From: Helicobacter japonicus
GTDB taxonomy: Bacteria > Campylobacterota > Campylobacteria > Campylobacterales > Helicobacteraceae
DNA length: 64,000 nucleotides
Assembly: GCF_000762845.2 (NCBI RefSeq)
Contig: NZ_JRMQ02000006.1
Coordinates: forward strand, 30,334-94,333
Direction of reading: 5' to 3'
A program made the translations under genes and the position numbers. The notes beneath the pieces were generated by a model. It ran no database searches. It was not told where the DNA came from and worked only from the letters and a program-made list of their open reading frames with translations. Shown here piece by piece: positions 8,376 through 17,863 of this stretch; the first letter of the stretch is position 1, and the number at the start of each line of letters is the position of its first letter.

Positions 8376-10805
8376 TTACTTTTTTAACGCTTTTTCTACT
8401 TCTACAACCTTTTGCCAAGTAGCAATTACAGAATCTGGATTGAGTGAAATAGAGCTAATACCTTCTTTTACAAGAAATTCTGTTACTTCAGGGTAATCAC
8501 TTGGAGCTTGTCCGCAAATACCGCAGTATTTTTTATGCTTTTTGCACGCTTCGATTGCCTTTTTAAACATTACAAACATTGCTGGATTGCGCTCATCAAA
8601 GATATGGCTTACAAGTTGCCCATCTCTATCTACACCGAGTGTGAGCTGTGTAAGGTCATTTGAACCAATTGAAAACCCATCAAACATACTTAAAAAATCA
8701 TCAGCCAAAATGACATTTACAGGTAATTCACACATAACATAAATTTCTAAGCCATTTTTACCAGATTCCAAACCATTGCGACGCATAATTTCAAGCACTT
8801 TTTTGCCCTCTTCAGGTGTGCGTAAAAATGGAATCATCACCTTCATATTGGTTAGCCCCATTTCATTGCGCACCATAGCCAACGCTTGGCATTCCCATTC
8901 AAAAGCTGTTCGGTATTGATCGGAATAATATCTACTAGCCCCACGATAGCCAAGCATAGGATTTTCTTCGTGTGGCTCGTATCCTGAACCACCAAGCATT
9001 CCTTTGTATTCATTTGATTTAAAGTCGCTCGTGCGCACAATAACAGGATTAGGATAAAACGCAGAGCAAATCATACCGATACCTTCAGCAATCTTTTTTG
9101 TAAAGAAATCTTTTGGATTCTCATATCCAGACATAATTTTTTCAATCTCTGATTTTTCTTTCAATCCTTTAGCATTGCCATTTTGAATATCAAGGAGTGC
9201 GAGAGGGTGTGCTTTAATTTGGTTAAGCATAATAAGCTCCATACGCGCTAATCCCACACCGTGATTTGGAATCTGTGAAAAACCAAAAGCTTTTTCAGGA
9301 TTCCCTACATTCATATAGATTTTTGTCTTTGGGTTGCCTAAATTATCGAGTTCAATACTCTCAACTTCATATTCGTGTATGCCATCATAAATATAGCCCT
9401 CTTCACCCTCTGCACAAGAAATTGTTATTTCCATACCGCTATATAGCCTATCTGTTGCTCCAATCGCACCAACAATCGCAGGCACACCAATCTCTCTAGC
9501 TACAATAGCTGCGTGGCAAGTGCGCCCACCACGATTAGTAATAACAGCTGCTGCTTTTTTCATTGCTGGTTCCCAATCTGGGTCAGTATTGTCTGTTACG
9601 AGAATCTCACCTTCTTTAAAGCTATCCATATGTTCTATATCATTAATAATTCGCACTTTTCCTGTGCCAATTTTGCTTCCAATTGCTTTACCTACAAGAA
9701 TAACTTCTTTCTTGACATCAGGATTAACGAATTTAAATTTTTCTAGTTTTTGTCCATCACTTTTTTTATTTTTTTGACTTTGCACTGTTTCTGGACGAGC
9801 TTGAACAATAAAAATCTCGCCACTATCACCATCTTTTGCCCATTCCATATCCATTGGGCGATACTCTCCCGCTTCTTTTGTATAGTGTTCTTCAATTTTT
9901 ATAGCATAACGCGCAAGTGTGAGGATATCTGAATCTGTAATAGAAAAAGTTTTTATCTCTCTTTGAGTTGTTTTGATATTTTTTGTAGGATGTTCGCTTC
10001 CACGCGGCGCATAAACCATTTTTTGGTGTTTATGTCCTAATTGTCGCTTAATGATAGGGCGTTTGCCTTCTTTAAGTGTAGGTTTAAAAACATAAAATTC
10101 ATCAGGATTAACCGTGCCACCTACGACATTTTCACCAAGCCCCCAAGATGAAGTGATAAATACCGCATCTTTGAATCCTGTTTCTGTATCAATACTAAAC
10201 ATTACTCCCGCACTTCCTTTATCTGCTCGCACCATCTTTTGCACTCCCACAGAAAGTGCGACTTTAAAGTGGTCAAATCCCCTAGAAGCACGATAACTTA
10301 CTGCTCTATCAGTAAAAAGTGAAGCAAGACAAGATTTGACATAGTGGATAAGCTCTGTTTTGCCTTTCACATTGAGATATGTATCTTGTTGTCCTGCAAA
10401 ACTTGCATCAGGCAAATCTTCAGCAGTTGCAGAACTTCGCACTGCTACATCAGCGTCTTTCATTCCATATTCTTCACTTAGTCTTTTATATGCTTCAAAA
10501 ATCTCTTCACGCAAATCAGCAGGAAAAGGTGTGCCAAAAATAAGCTCACGAATTTTTTTAGAACGCGTTTTAAGCACATCGATTTCAGTTACATCAACAC
10601 CATCAAGCAAATCAATAATTTTTTGTCGTATGCCACCAGAATCTAATAAATACCAATATGCTTCACTTGTAATGGCAAAACCATTTGGGACTTTAATACC
10701 TTCACTTACGAGTTCTTGAAACATTTCTCCAATACTTGCATTTTTACCGCCAACAATGGGGACATCTTTATTATTGAGTTCCTTGAAAAACTTAATGTAT
10801 TTCAT
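8376..10805 (-). CDS. ppsA: Phosphoenolpyruvate synthase
   Basis: This 809-residue enzyme converts pyruvate, ATP and water to PEP, AMP and phosphate for gluconeogenesis. The N-terminal ATP-grasp domain (about 1-340) opens with [14 protein letters not shown] and contains [19 protein letters not shown]. The swivelling phosphohistidine domain has [15 protein letters not shown] with catalytic His near 431. The C-terminal PEP-binding barrel ends with [12 protein letters not shown] carrying the catalytic Cys near 763. The length is as expected for the family. It starts at ATG 10805 behind GGAGAAAG and is transcribed alone, divergent from purL. Confidence 0.95.
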   Translation of the reverse strand: MKYIKFFKELNNKDVPIVGGKNASIGEMFQELVSEGIKVPNGFAITSEAYWYLLDSGGIRQKIIDLLDGVDVTEIDVLKTRSKKIRELIFGTPFPADLREEIFEAYKRLSEEYGMKDADVAVRSSATAEDLPDASFAGQQDTYLNVKGKTELIHYVKSCLASLFTDRAVSYRASRGFDHFKVALSVGVQKMVRADKGSAGVMFSIDTETGFKDAVFITSSWGLGENVVGGTVNPDEFYVFKPTLKEGKRPIIKRQLGHKHQKMVYAPRGSEHPTKNIKTTQREIKTFSITDSDILTLARYAIKIEEHYTKEAGEYRPMDMEWAKDGDSGEIFIVQARPETVQSQKNKKSDGQKLEKFKFVNPDVKKEVILVGKAIGSKIGTGKVRIINDIEHMDSFKEGEILVTDNTDPDWEPAMKKAAAVITNRGGRTCHAAIVAREIGVPAIVGAIGATDRLYSGMEITISCAEGEEGYIYDGIHEYEVESIELDNLGNPKTKIYMNVGNPEKAFGFSQIPNHGVGLARMELIMLNQIKAHPLALLDIQNGNAKGLKEKSEIEKIMSGYENPKDFFTKKIAEGIGMICSAFYPNPVIVRTSDFKSNEYKGMLGGSGYEPHEENPMLGYRGASRYYSDQYRTAFEWECQALAMVRNEMGLTNMKVMIPFLRTPEEGKKVLEIMRRNGLESGKNGLEIYVMCELPVNVILADDFLSMFDGFSIGSNDLTQLTLGVDRDGQLVSHIFDERNPAMFVMFKKAIEACKKHKKYCGICGQAPSDYPEVTEFLVKEGISSISLNPDSVIATWQKVVEVEKALKK

Positions 10806-11018
10806 CTTGTGCTTTCTCCTTCTCTATGAATACTTTAAAAAGCGCAAAGATTGTAGTCAATAAAAGTTTATCCCAAACTTAAAAACGTAATTTTTAGTTG
10901 ATTTTTACCGTATACTTTCTGTAAAGCAAAAAAAAGCTAACTTATGATAGAATCCACAACTTCCTAAACTTACTTTGCTAAAAGTAAAATTTTGAAAAAG
11001 ACATAAGAGGTAGGAATA

Positions 11019-13256
11019 GTGGTAAATATTACACATCTTTTAAATGAAATTAACGATATTGACGAAACGCTCAAGACGCATAAACTTTCAAAGCAGGATT
11101 ATGAAGCAATCATTAAGATTCTTAAACGCAAACCTAATCTGATAGAGCTAGGGATTTTTTCAGCAATGTGGAGTGAGCATTGCAGCTACAAATCAAGTAA
11201 AAAATATTTAAATAATTTCCCTACAAAAGCTCCTTGGGTAGTGCAAGGACCGGGTGAAAATGCAGGTGTAATTGATATTGGAGAGAATCTTTGTGCAGTA
11301 TTTAAAATAGAATCTCATAATCACCCAAGCTTTATTGAACCTCACGCAGGGGCTGCCACAGGGGTAGGGGGCATTATGCGTGATATTTTCACAATGGGGG
11401 CTCGTCCAGTAGCTTTGCTTAATTCTATACGATTTGGCGATGTCAATGATAAAGGCGCATTAGGACGCAAACATCGTTACTTATTGCGTGGTGTAGTGGA
11501 GGGTATAAGTAGTTATGGTAATTGTATGGGTGTGCCGACTATCGGTGGTGAAATGAGTTTTGAATCTTGCTATAATGGCAATATTTTGGTTAATGCCTTT
11601 TGTTTAGGAATAGCAAAAAAAGATGAGATTTTTTATGGAAGAGCTGAAGGCGTAGGTAATCCTGTCATTTATGTGGGGAGCAAAACCGGAAGAGATGGCT
11701 TAGGTGGAGCTGTGATGAGTTCGGATAGTTTTAATTCCACTTCAAAAGCAGTGCGTTCTGCTGTGCAAATAGGCGATCCATTTGCTGAAAAACTTTTACT
11801 TGAAGCGTGTTTGGAGCTTTTTAAGCAAGATTTGATTGTGGGGATTCAAGATATGGGCGCAGCAGGACTTACAAGTTCAAGTTTTGAAATGGCTGGACGC
11901 AGTGGTAGTGGTATGATTATCTATCTTGATAAAGTGCCTATGCGTGAAGAGGGAATGAATCCTTATGAGCTAATGCTTAGTGAATCACAAGAGAGAATGC
12001 TCATTTGTGCTAAAAAAGGCAAAGAACAAGCGGTGCTTGATATTTTTGCTAAATGGGAAGTAGATGCAGCAATTATTGGTGAAGTTACAAAAAGTGGCGT
12101 TATGGAGCTTTTTTGGTATGAGCAAAAATGTGCGGAGATTCCTATTAAGGAGTTAAGTGAGAATGCACCAATACTTGATATGCCTGTGCGTGAGATTCAA
12201 GCACAAAAGGATAAAGCGACTACACTAAAGACAGACTTAAGCACACAGGAGATTTTTTGCACCTTACTAGAAAGTGTAGAGATTGCAAATAAAAAATGGG
12301 TGTATCAACAATATGATAGTAGTGTACAAAGCAATACTATTACTCCCGCAGGAAGTGGTGATGCGAGTATAGTTCGCATTAAACAAAGCAATATTGCTTT
12401 AAGTATGAGTGTGGATTGCAATATGCGTTATTGCCACCTTGACCCAAAAAATGGAGCAAAGATTGCAGTAGCAACTTCAGGGAGAAATTCCATAGTGTAT
12501 GGAGCGAAACCACTTGCCATTAGCGATTGTCTCAATTTTGGCTCACCACATAATCCAGAAGTGATATGGAGCTTTCAGCAAGTGTGTGAAGGGATTAAAG
12601 AATCGTGTAAGATTCTAAATACACCTGTGGTAAGTGGTAATGTCTCATTGCATAATCAAAGTGATGGTGTAGATATTTATCCCACGCCATCTATAGTGAG
12701 TGTGGGGCTTATGAATGATGCGAGTAAAATTGTGCCTTCAAGCTTCCAAATACAAGGAAATACTATTATTTTACTTGGCGAAGTTAAGGCAGAATTTGGA
12801 GGCTCTTTGGCACAAAAACTACTAGAAGGACGCATCTATGGAGAGATTCCAAGTATTGATTTGCTCCAAGAGCTTAGTTTATGGAATCTTATGCTTGAAG
12901 CTATTGAGGCGCGTTTGCTTATCTCGGCTAAAGATATAGGTGAGGGGGGATTAGCCATTACACTTGCTCAAATGACATTAGGCAATGGCGAGCATCAGCC
13001 CATAGGTTGCAATGTCCATACGCATTTACCCTCACAGCTACTTTTTGCACCCTCTCAAAGCTGCATTATTGTAGAGGTAGCAGGAGAGAATCTCAATGCC
13101 TTAAAGCAAATGGCAAAAAAGTATAAGGTTGCTTTTACGGAGATTGGTTGCGTTGGCGGGGATATTTTTTGCGTTGATGAGATTAATATTAGCCTTGAGG
13201 AAATGCAAAAGCTTTATTTTGAGAGCTTTGAAAAGATGATAGAGCAAGATTTGTGA
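11019..13256 (+). CDS. purL: Phosphoribosylformylglycinamidine synthase II
   Basis: The 745-residue protein is the small (Bacillus-type) PurL, the synthetase subunit that turns FGAR, glutamine-derived ammonia and ATP into FGAM in purine synthesis. Visible motifs are [45 protein letters not shown] and [17 protein letters not shown], with a second PurM-like half starting near residue 430. PurQ and PurS are not in this window. The start is GTG 11019 behind AAGAGGTAGGAA. A possible -10 (TATGAT) sits at 10943-10948. Its presence argues against H. pylori. Confidence 0.95.
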   Translation: MVNITHLLNEINDIDETLKTHKLSKQDYEAIIKILKRKPNLIELGIFSAMWSEHCSYKSSKKYLNNFPTKAPWVVQGPGENAGVIDIGENLCAVFKIESHNHPSFIEPHAGAATGVGGIMRDIFTMGARPVALLNSIRFGDVNDKGALGRKHRYLLRGVVEGISSYGNCMGVPTIGGEMSFESCYNGNILVNAFCLGIAKKDEIFYGRAEGVGNPVIYVGSKTGRDGLGGAVMSSDSFNSTSKAVRSAVQIGDPFAEKLLLEACLELFKQDLIVGIQDMGAAGLTSSSFEMAGRSGSGMIIYLDKVPMREEGMNPYELMLSESQERMLICAKKGKEQAVLDIFAKWEVDAAIIGEVTKSGVMELFWYEQKCAEIPIKELSENAPILDMPVREIQAQKDKATTLKTDLSTQEIFCTLLESVEIANKKWVYQQYDSSVQSNTITPAGSGDASIVRIKQSNIALSMSVDCNMRYCHLDPKNGAKIAVATSGRNSIVYGAKPLAISDCLNFGSPHNPEVIWSFQQVCEGIKESCKILNTPVVSGNVSLHNQSDGVDIYPTPSIVSVGLMNDASKIVPSSFQIQGNTIILLGEVKAEFGGSLAQKLLEGRIYGEIPSIDLLQELSLWNLMLEAIEARLLISAKDIGEGGLAITLAQMTLGNGEHQPIGCNVHTHLPSQLLFAPSQSCIIVEVAGENLNALKQMAKKYKVAFTEIGCVGGDIFCVDEINISLEEMQKLYFESFEKMIEQDL

Positions 13257-13768
13257 GGATTTTAAACTTTTTTATTGCTTTTGTATGGGCTAGTGTAGCT
13301 TTAGCGGGGGGGAATGCTGTAAAAAATGAAGAGCCAAATCCCTTTAGATTCCCAAAAAATGGTGAATATTATTTAGAGCGCAATACAGAAGTTTTGGAAT
13401 CTTATTTAGAGCAAGTCAAAAAGCAAACTTTAGAGAAAAACTATCCACTTTATTCAACAAAGCCTGTGCGTCCTATTGTGGAGTATAGTGCATATCGCAC
13501 GCTTTCACAGCAAGATAGAGAATCTTTGCGTGGTGGGCTTGTGCTTGTGGGGGCATTTATTAGTGAATTTATTAAATATAGCCATTTTGGCGGTGTAGGT
13601 ATTGGTGCAAAGCTTAAACCAAATGATGAAGAAAGTTTTTATCTTAATTTTGATGGGCGATATTTGAGTGATATAGACTTTTTTGGCATAGGGCGCAAGA
13701 TTTATGCTTACTGCGTATTACCGCGATTTGATAAGTGTATTATGCTAGGCATTGGCGAGGAATGGTAG
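13253..13768 (+). CDS. Exported hypothetical protein downstream of purL
   Basis: This 171-residue protein has a signal peptide (about residues 1-18, ending SVALA). The mature part is rich in Glu, Lys and Tyr and has no motif I recognise. The start GTG 13253 overlaps the purL stop by 4 bases, so it is translationally coupled to purL, although a functional link to purine synthesis is not obvious. A G7 run (13306-13312) lies at the signal-peptide cleavage region; it is in frame. Possibly periplasmic or outer-membrane associated. Confidence 0.65.
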   Translation: MRILNFFIAFVWASVALAGGNAVKNEEPNPFRFPKNGEYYLERNTEVLESYLEQVKKQTLEKNYPLYSTKPVRPIVEYSAYRTLSQQDRESLRGGLVLVGAFISEFIKYSHFGGVGIGAKLKPNDEESFYLNFDGRYLSDIDFFGIGRKIYAYCVLPRFDKCIMLGIGEEW

Positions 13769-13823
13769 ATTCTAAATCCTTGCAATTTAGCCTCTCCCTC
13801 TTATAAAAAACAAAATATAACCT

Positions 13824-15392
13824 TTAGTCTTTATAATTATCGCAACCCTTTTGATTTCCCATATCACAGGCTTTGCCAAAAAATTCTCTTGCTTTAGCCT
13901 TATCTTGCCTCACACCTTTTCCATAAGTATAAAAAACTCCTAAATTATTACAAGCCCCCGCTGCGCCCATATTACAAGCCTTTGTGTATAATTCTCTTGC
14001 TTTTATATAATCTTGCCTTACGCCTTTACCCTCGCTATATATTAGGGCTAAATTAAAACAAGCATCGATACTTCCTATATCACAACTTTTAGTATATAAC
14101 TCCCTCGCCTTAAAATAGTCTTGCTTAACTCCTTTGCCCTCCATATAGAGCATTCCTAGATTATAACAACCAACACTATTATTCATATTACAAGCTTGTG
14201 CATAGAGTTCTGCCGCTTTTGTATAGTCTTTCATTGCTCCCCTGCCATAGTCATACAAAACACCTAGATTCACACAGCCAATGCTATTACCCTTATTACA
14301 AGATTTACTAAAGATTGCTTTTGCCTTTGCATAGTCGTGCTTAATATTTTCACCCCAAGCATAGAGTAAGCCTAAGTTATTATAATCTAAGCTTTTATCA
14401 ATAGCATAAGCCTTGCTTAAAAACTCATAAGCAGCTCTATCATCTCGATTCATACCATAGCCACGATAATACATATCACCTAATTCATAACAACCCTTTG
14501 CTGTGCCCAAATCACAGCTTTGGGTGAAAAAATCTCTAGCCTTTATGAAGTCTTGTTTGACATTTTTACCTTGATATAAGTATATTAAACCTAAATTAGC
14601 ACAACTTGCTCCACTCCCTAGCTCACAGCCTTTTTCATAAAGTGTTCGTGCTTTTATAGAATCTTGCTTTACACCCCTACCTTTATCATATAAAATACCT
14701 AGATTTGTGCAAGCTCCAGCTACACCCACTATACTCTCACATGCCTTAGTATAAAATTCTCTTGCTTTTATATAATCTTGCTTTACACCATATCCATAAT
14801 AATACATATCGCCTAGAGCAGTGCAGCCCATAGGCATAAATTTTAAGTCTGCAACACTAATACCACCACCTTGCCTTGCAGTTATCTTGTGATTACAAAC
14901 TTGAGTAAAAATCTCTTTAGCCTTTATAGAATCCTGTTTGACATCCTCACCTTTTAGATATAAAAGCCCTAAATTATGGCAACTTTCAATTTCACCCATA
15001 TCACAAGCTTTTGTGATATACTCCATCGCCTTAAGAGAATCTTGTTTTACTCCTTTGCCCTCATAATATAATTGACCTAAGGATAGACAGCCTAAAGCAC
15101 CCTCATTACCTAATTCGCAAACTTTCTCAAATAATTCTTTTGCTTTTAGATAATTTTGCTTTAAACCCTTGCCCTCATAATACAGAGTGCCTAAAATAAA
15201 GCAACCTCTACTATCTAAATCACAACCTTTAATAAAATATGGTGCTGCTTGAGTGAAGTTTGCTTCATCATAAAATTCAAAGCCTTTTGTCATACAATCC
15301 TCTGCATTAGCACAATCCACTTTAGAATCTATGCTCAAATGAGCGCAACCACAAAACCATAAAACACAGATAAACAAGAGCAAACAACGCAT
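13824..15392 (-). CDS. Sel1-repeat lipoprotein, Hcp-like
   Basis: The 522-residue protein has a lipobox at its start (LWFCGC, Cys near 16) and then about a dozen Sel1-like repeats of about 36 residues, each of the form 'GC..LG.LYYEGKGVKQDY.KA.ELYTKAC'. Nearly every repeat carries a pair of cysteines 7-8 residues apart across the repeat boundary, the disulfide pattern of Helicobacter cysteine-rich (Hcp) proteins, which are secreted helical solenoids that act on host cells or bind cell-wall fragments. One repeat (near residue 175) holds an insert, and another (near 325) lacks its cysteines. It is monocistronic. Confidence 0.88.
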   Translation of the reverse strand: MRCLLLFICVLWFCGCAHLSIDSKVDCANAEDCMTKGFEFYDEANFTQAAPYFIKGCDLDSRGCFILGTLYYEGKGLKQNYLKAKELFEKVCELGNEGALGCLSLGQLYYEGKGVKQDSLKAMEYITKACDMGEIESCHNLGLLYLKGEDVKQDSIKAKEIFTQVCNHKITARQGGGISVADLKFMPMGCTALGDMYYYGYGVKQDYIKAREFYTKACESIVGVAGACTNLGILYDKGRGVKQDSIKARTLYEKGCELGSGASCANLGLIYLYQGKNVKQDFIKARDFFTQSCDLGTAKGCYELGDMYYRGYGMNRDDRAAYEFLSKAYAIDKSLDYNNLGLLYAWGENIKHDYAKAKAIFSKSCNKGNSIGCVNLGVLYDYGRGAMKDYTKAAELYAQACNMNNSVGCYNLGMLYMEGKGVKQDYFKARELYTKSCDIGSIDACFNLALIYSEGKGVRQDYIKARELYTKACNMGAAGACNNLGVFYTYGKGVRQDKAKAREFFGKACDMGNQKGCDNYKD

Positions 15393-15459
15393 AATTTCCC
15401 CAACTTTTATAATATTTATAAAATTAAGCTTTGGAAATTCTACCGATATTTGTCTTATC

Positions 15460-16104
15460 TTATTCTAAAGGTTGAATCAAGGCAAGGGCATTGTGATAGA
15501 TATTTTGACACTTAATCTCTAAGGGCGAATCTTGTATTTTATATTGCCATAAGGCACTTATTACAGCGCACATATTAGCATTTTTTAGCAAATGTATATT
15601 TTGAGTGCTAATACCTCCAATAGCACAAATAGGAATGTTTAAACTCGCTTTAGCAGATTCTAGAATCTCTAAAGGTGCAAGTGGGGCATTTGGCTTCGTA
15701 AGAGAGGAAAAAAACGCCCCAAAAGCGACATAATCCACACCCAAAGATTCTAAATCTTTTGCCCTCTGCAAATCCGCATAACTTGAAGCACCTAGAATCC
15801 CTTTAAATCTTTCTCTTGCTTGAGCGATTGCCCCATCATCTTTACCTAAATGCAAAGCGGGAGCATTAAGTCTAAGTGCTAAATCTAGGCGGTCATTCAT
15901 CACAAAAAGTGCATTATATTTCTCGCACAATGCCATAATTTCCTTTGCCTTAGGATAAAGCCAAGAATCACTATGGCTTTTATCACGCAACTGAAAGATT
16001 GTCACTCCTGCTTTGAGAACAGATTCCAAACATTGAGGCAAAATTTCATAAGGAGTGAGAATCTCATCTGAAATGGCATAAATTCCTTGCAATATGTGTT
16101 TCAT
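15460..16104 (-). CDS. thiE: Thiamine-phosphate synthase
   Basis: This 214-residue TIM-barrel enzyme joins HMP pyrophosphate and thiazole phosphate to give thiamine phosphate. Diagnostic segments are VTIFQLRDKS, FVMNDRLDLAL, LHLGKDDGA, GASSYADLQRA, YVAFGAFFSS and ICAIGGIS. It is the last gene of the minus-strand operon and lies 29 bases downstream of the recognition half of the restriction-modification locus. Its partners thiG and thiL lie elsewhere in the window. ATG 16104 follows GGAAGAGAG. Confidence 0.93.
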   Translation of the reverse strand: MKHILQGIYAISDEILTPYEILPQCLESVLKAGVTIFQLRDKSHSDSWLYPKAKEIMALCEKYNALFVMNDRLDLALRLNAPALHLGKDDGAIAQARERFKGILGASSYADLQRAKDLESLGVDYVAFGAFFSSLTKPNAPLAPLEILESAKASLNIPICAIGGISTQNIHLLKNANMCAVISALWQYKIQDSPLEIKCQNIYHNALALIQPLE

Positions 16105-16133
16105 CTCTCTTCCTATTTTTCAAGCTTATGTAT

Positions 16134-17081
16134 TTATTCTCTTAAAAATCCATATTCATAGACTTTGGGTTCTATTCTTTTTGCCAAGTCTTTAAGTGCG
16201 GCATTGAGAGTGCCTAGTAAGTCTTTATAATAAGAATCTTGCGCCTTTTGGGGTGGATTCATCTTGCCCTTGTCGCTAAAGCCTTGAAAATATGCTTTAA
16301 TGTCATAAAGAGAGGCGTTGGGATTATAGGGATTTGCAGAATCCTTAAATTCTTGAGAATGATAATATTTCCAAAGCTCCAATCCTGCCTTGAAAACTTC
16401 CTGTGCCTCTGCGCTAAATTCTAGCGGTTTTGTAGGGATAAAGCAAGTTTGCCCTAAGTCCTCCTTGCTAAAAAGCGTATTGTTGAATTTTGCGGTTTTG
16501 GAGTCTTTGGCTTGAGATTCTTCGGGCTTATCGCCCTCAGAATGACAAGGGATAGAATCTTGCTTAATTTTGCCTTTGATAAATTCACTCATAAAATGGC
16601 TTTCAAAGGCTTCCTTCGCCCCTACTTGCGATTCGCTAAAGGGAATAAAGTGATTGATACCCTCTTTGCTTGTAATGCGATTTTGTCCGTGAAAGAGCGT
16701 GAAAGTCAAACAATCGTTTTGAAATGTGGAATCTTTTTGCCATTCCTCATTGGGATACAAGAATTGGTCGCGGTCGTTTAGCCAAGTGGCGGGGATACAA
16801 TGACGGACAGCGAAGTAGAGGGCAGTAAGAATAAGATTATTAGAAGCTATGTTTTGGAATATCAAATGGGCATTTCTGGCATTATTAAGTATTGCAATAT
16901 GGTCGCTTTGCTGAAAGTCTGGCGCATCAGCCATTAGAATCCCTAGAATATCCCCTTGTGTTTGCTTAAAATTTCTAAGCCATTGATTGATTTTGGCTTG
17001 ATTTTTATCATAATTGTAGAATCCCTTTTTCCCTACAAACTCTCCATTTCTTTCAAACACATCAAGTTCTATGGTTTTCAT
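16134..17081 (-). CDS. C-terminal (target-recognition) half of a type IIG-like restriction-modification protein
   Basis: The protein has 315 residues. It begins with IELDVFERNGEFVGKKGFYNY, and later carries LNDRDQFLYPNEEW, FTLFHGQNRI and INHFIPFSESQV, segments typical of the region after the methylase domain in large N6-adenine type IIG-like enzymes. It has no methylase motif itself; the matching methylase half lies upstream at 17856-19550. A repeat-derived stretch (SIPCHSEGDKPEESQ, near residue 180) interrupts it in frame. It may act in trans with the methylase half or be a decayed fragment. Its ATG overlaps an 11-bp repeat shared with the other half. Confidence 0.72.
   Translation of the reverse strand: MKTIELDVFERNGEFVGKKGFYNYDKNQAKINQWLRNFKQTQGDILGILMADAPDFQQSDHIAILNNARNAHLIFQNIASNNLILTALYFAVRHCIPATWLNDRDQFLYPNEEWQKDSTFQNDCLTFTLFHGQNRITSKEGINHFIPFSESQVGAKEAFESHFMSEFIKGKIKQDSIPCHSEGDKPEESQAKDSKTAKFNNTLFSKEDLGQTCFIPTKPLEFSAEAQEVFKAGLELWKYYHSQEFKDSANPYNPNASLYDIKAYFQGFSDKGKMNPPQKAQDSYYKDLLGTLNAALKDLAKRIEPKVYEYGFLRE
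16514..16547. repeat. REP-like dispersed repeat inside coding sequence
   Basis: The minus strand reads TGTCATTCTGAG, then a small GGGC/GCCC hairpin, then CGAAGAATCTC. This is the pattern of a dispersed element common in several bacterial genomes. Here it sits in frame in the recognition half of the restriction-modification locus and encodes CHSEGDKPEESQ. Only one copy is evident in this window. Confidence 0.5.
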
Positions 17082-17085
17082 TTGT
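17075..17085 (-). repeat. 11-bp direct repeat, distal copy
   Basis: The minus strand reads ACAAATGAAAA across the start codon of the recognition half. An identical copy lies at 17853-17863, 778 bases away, at the end of the methylase half. The two copies bracket the toxin-antitoxin-like cassette. Confidence 0.55.
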
Positions 17086-17096
17086 CTTTTAGTCTC

Positions 17097-17306
17097 TCAA
17101 ACCGCTTTATTTTCTGGCTTCTTTAAGTCTTGCAGCATAGATTCACGCAAATACTGAAAATCATCGTTTTTTTCTATGCTTAATTTTGCTTTTACCTTTT
17201 TCGCTTTTTTGCTTACTTTTTTAATCTTAAGTTCTGGTCTAAACGCTTTTAGGCACTTAATCACTCGTAAAGTTGCAGAATCTACATTTTTAAGTGTCAA
17301 AGTCAT
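17097..17306 (-). CDS. Small basic protein, third gene of toxin-antitoxin-like cassette
   Basis: This 69-residue protein begins MTLTLKNVDSATLRVIKCL, a strand-helix start like that of ribbon-helix-helix regulators, and has a very basic middle (KKVSKKAKKVKAK). That makes it a candidate DNA-binding antitoxin or regulator of the cassette. It overlaps the toxin-like gene by 4 bases and ends 15 bases before the recognition half. It is short, and no homolog can be confirmed here. Confidence 0.5.
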   Translation of the reverse strand: MTLTLKNVDSATLRVIKCLKAFRPELKIKKVSKKAKKVKAKLSIEKNDDFQYLRESMLQDLKKPENKAV

Positions 17307-17653
17307 TTTATCTCCTTTTTAGGTGTTTTATGTGATTTTAGAAAATCATTTGCTAGATTTTCGTATTTTTGCATTTTTGTGCTTTTGTAAGCGTTTTGCC
17401 TACTTGTAACACTTAAAATCACTATAATACCATTTTCATATTCATAATAAGTAATGAAAATTGCCCGAATATCCAAACTTAAGCGATATTTATAAACATC
17501 AGAATTTTGGAGTTTTTCTACATTCTTTGTTTGGATAATGCTTTCATAGTTTTGCGCAAAATAGGCAAGTTTTTCAATGATTTGTTCTTGTGTTTTTCTA
17601 TCAAAATCTTTTTGGATTTCTTTAAAAGCGGGGGCTTGAATCTCTAGCTGCAT
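17303..17653 (-). CDS. RelE/ParE-like toxin
   Basis: The 116-residue protein has the RelE-fold layout: an N-terminal strand, two helices (residues 8-35), then KLQNSDVYKYRLSLDIRAIFI and VILSVTSRQNAYK, which match the strand pair carrying the basic residues of RelE-type ribosome-dependent mRNA interferases. The C-terminus is a basic tail. It overlaps the 71-residue gene upstream by 10 bases and the 69-residue gene downstream by 4. Function as a toxin is inferred from fold pattern and gene order. Confidence 0.6.
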   Translation of the reverse strand: MQLEIQAPAFKEIQKDFDRKTQEQIIEKLAYFAQNYESIIQTKNVEKLQNSDVYKYRLSLDIRAIFITYYEYENGIIVILSVTSRQNAYKSTKMQKYENLANDFLKSHKTPKKEIK

Positions 17654-17859
17654 TCTATGCCTAAAATTTCTTTTTTAAGCTCATCAAGCGTATAGCCTTT
17701 GGGTTTGCCCTTTGCTTTCCATTCTTGCAATCTTTCTTTTGCGATTTGCAAATCTACAAAGTCACTATAAAGTGCATCTACTTGCTTGACTAATTCTTGT
17801 TGTTCTTGATTCAAAGAGCGCATAAAGCTTTCCCTGTCTAGGGAGATTTGCCTTTTCAT
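17644..17859 (-). CDS. Putative antitoxin
   Basis: This 71-residue protein is almost entirely helical and charged, with LQEWKAKGKPKGYTLDELKKE at its end, a Leu/Glu-rich tail of the kind that wraps RelE toxins. It precedes the toxin-like gene, the usual order. Its start overlaps the stop of the methylase half (ATGA), so its translation would follow that of the methylase. It has no obvious DNA-binding fold, so DNA binding might be supplied by the 69-residue protein. Confidence 0.5.
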   Translation of the reverse strand: MKRQISLDRESFMRSLNQEQQELVKQVDALYSDFVDLQIAKERLQEWKAKGKPKGYTLDELKKEILGIECS

Positions 17860-17863
17860 TTGT
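17853..17863 (-). repeat. 11-bp direct repeat, proximal copy
   Basis: ACAAATGAAAA on the minus strand spans the end of the methylase half and the start of the putative antitoxin; it is identical to 17075-17085. Confidence 0.55.

Noticed and set aside
9513..9932. Plus-strand open frames opposite ppsA
   Set aside because: They lie entirely antisense to a well-conserved enzyme and have no ribosome sites or family features.
13306..13312. G7 run in the signal-peptide region of the 171-residue exported protein as a phase-variation tract
   Set aside because: It is short and in frame as read; tracts below about 8 are usually stable, and no second frame would be joined.
13824..15392. Regular DNA repetition resembling a CRISPR or tandem array
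   Set aside because: The period is about 108 bases and follows codon-level Sel1 repeats; there are no short identical repeats with unique spacers.
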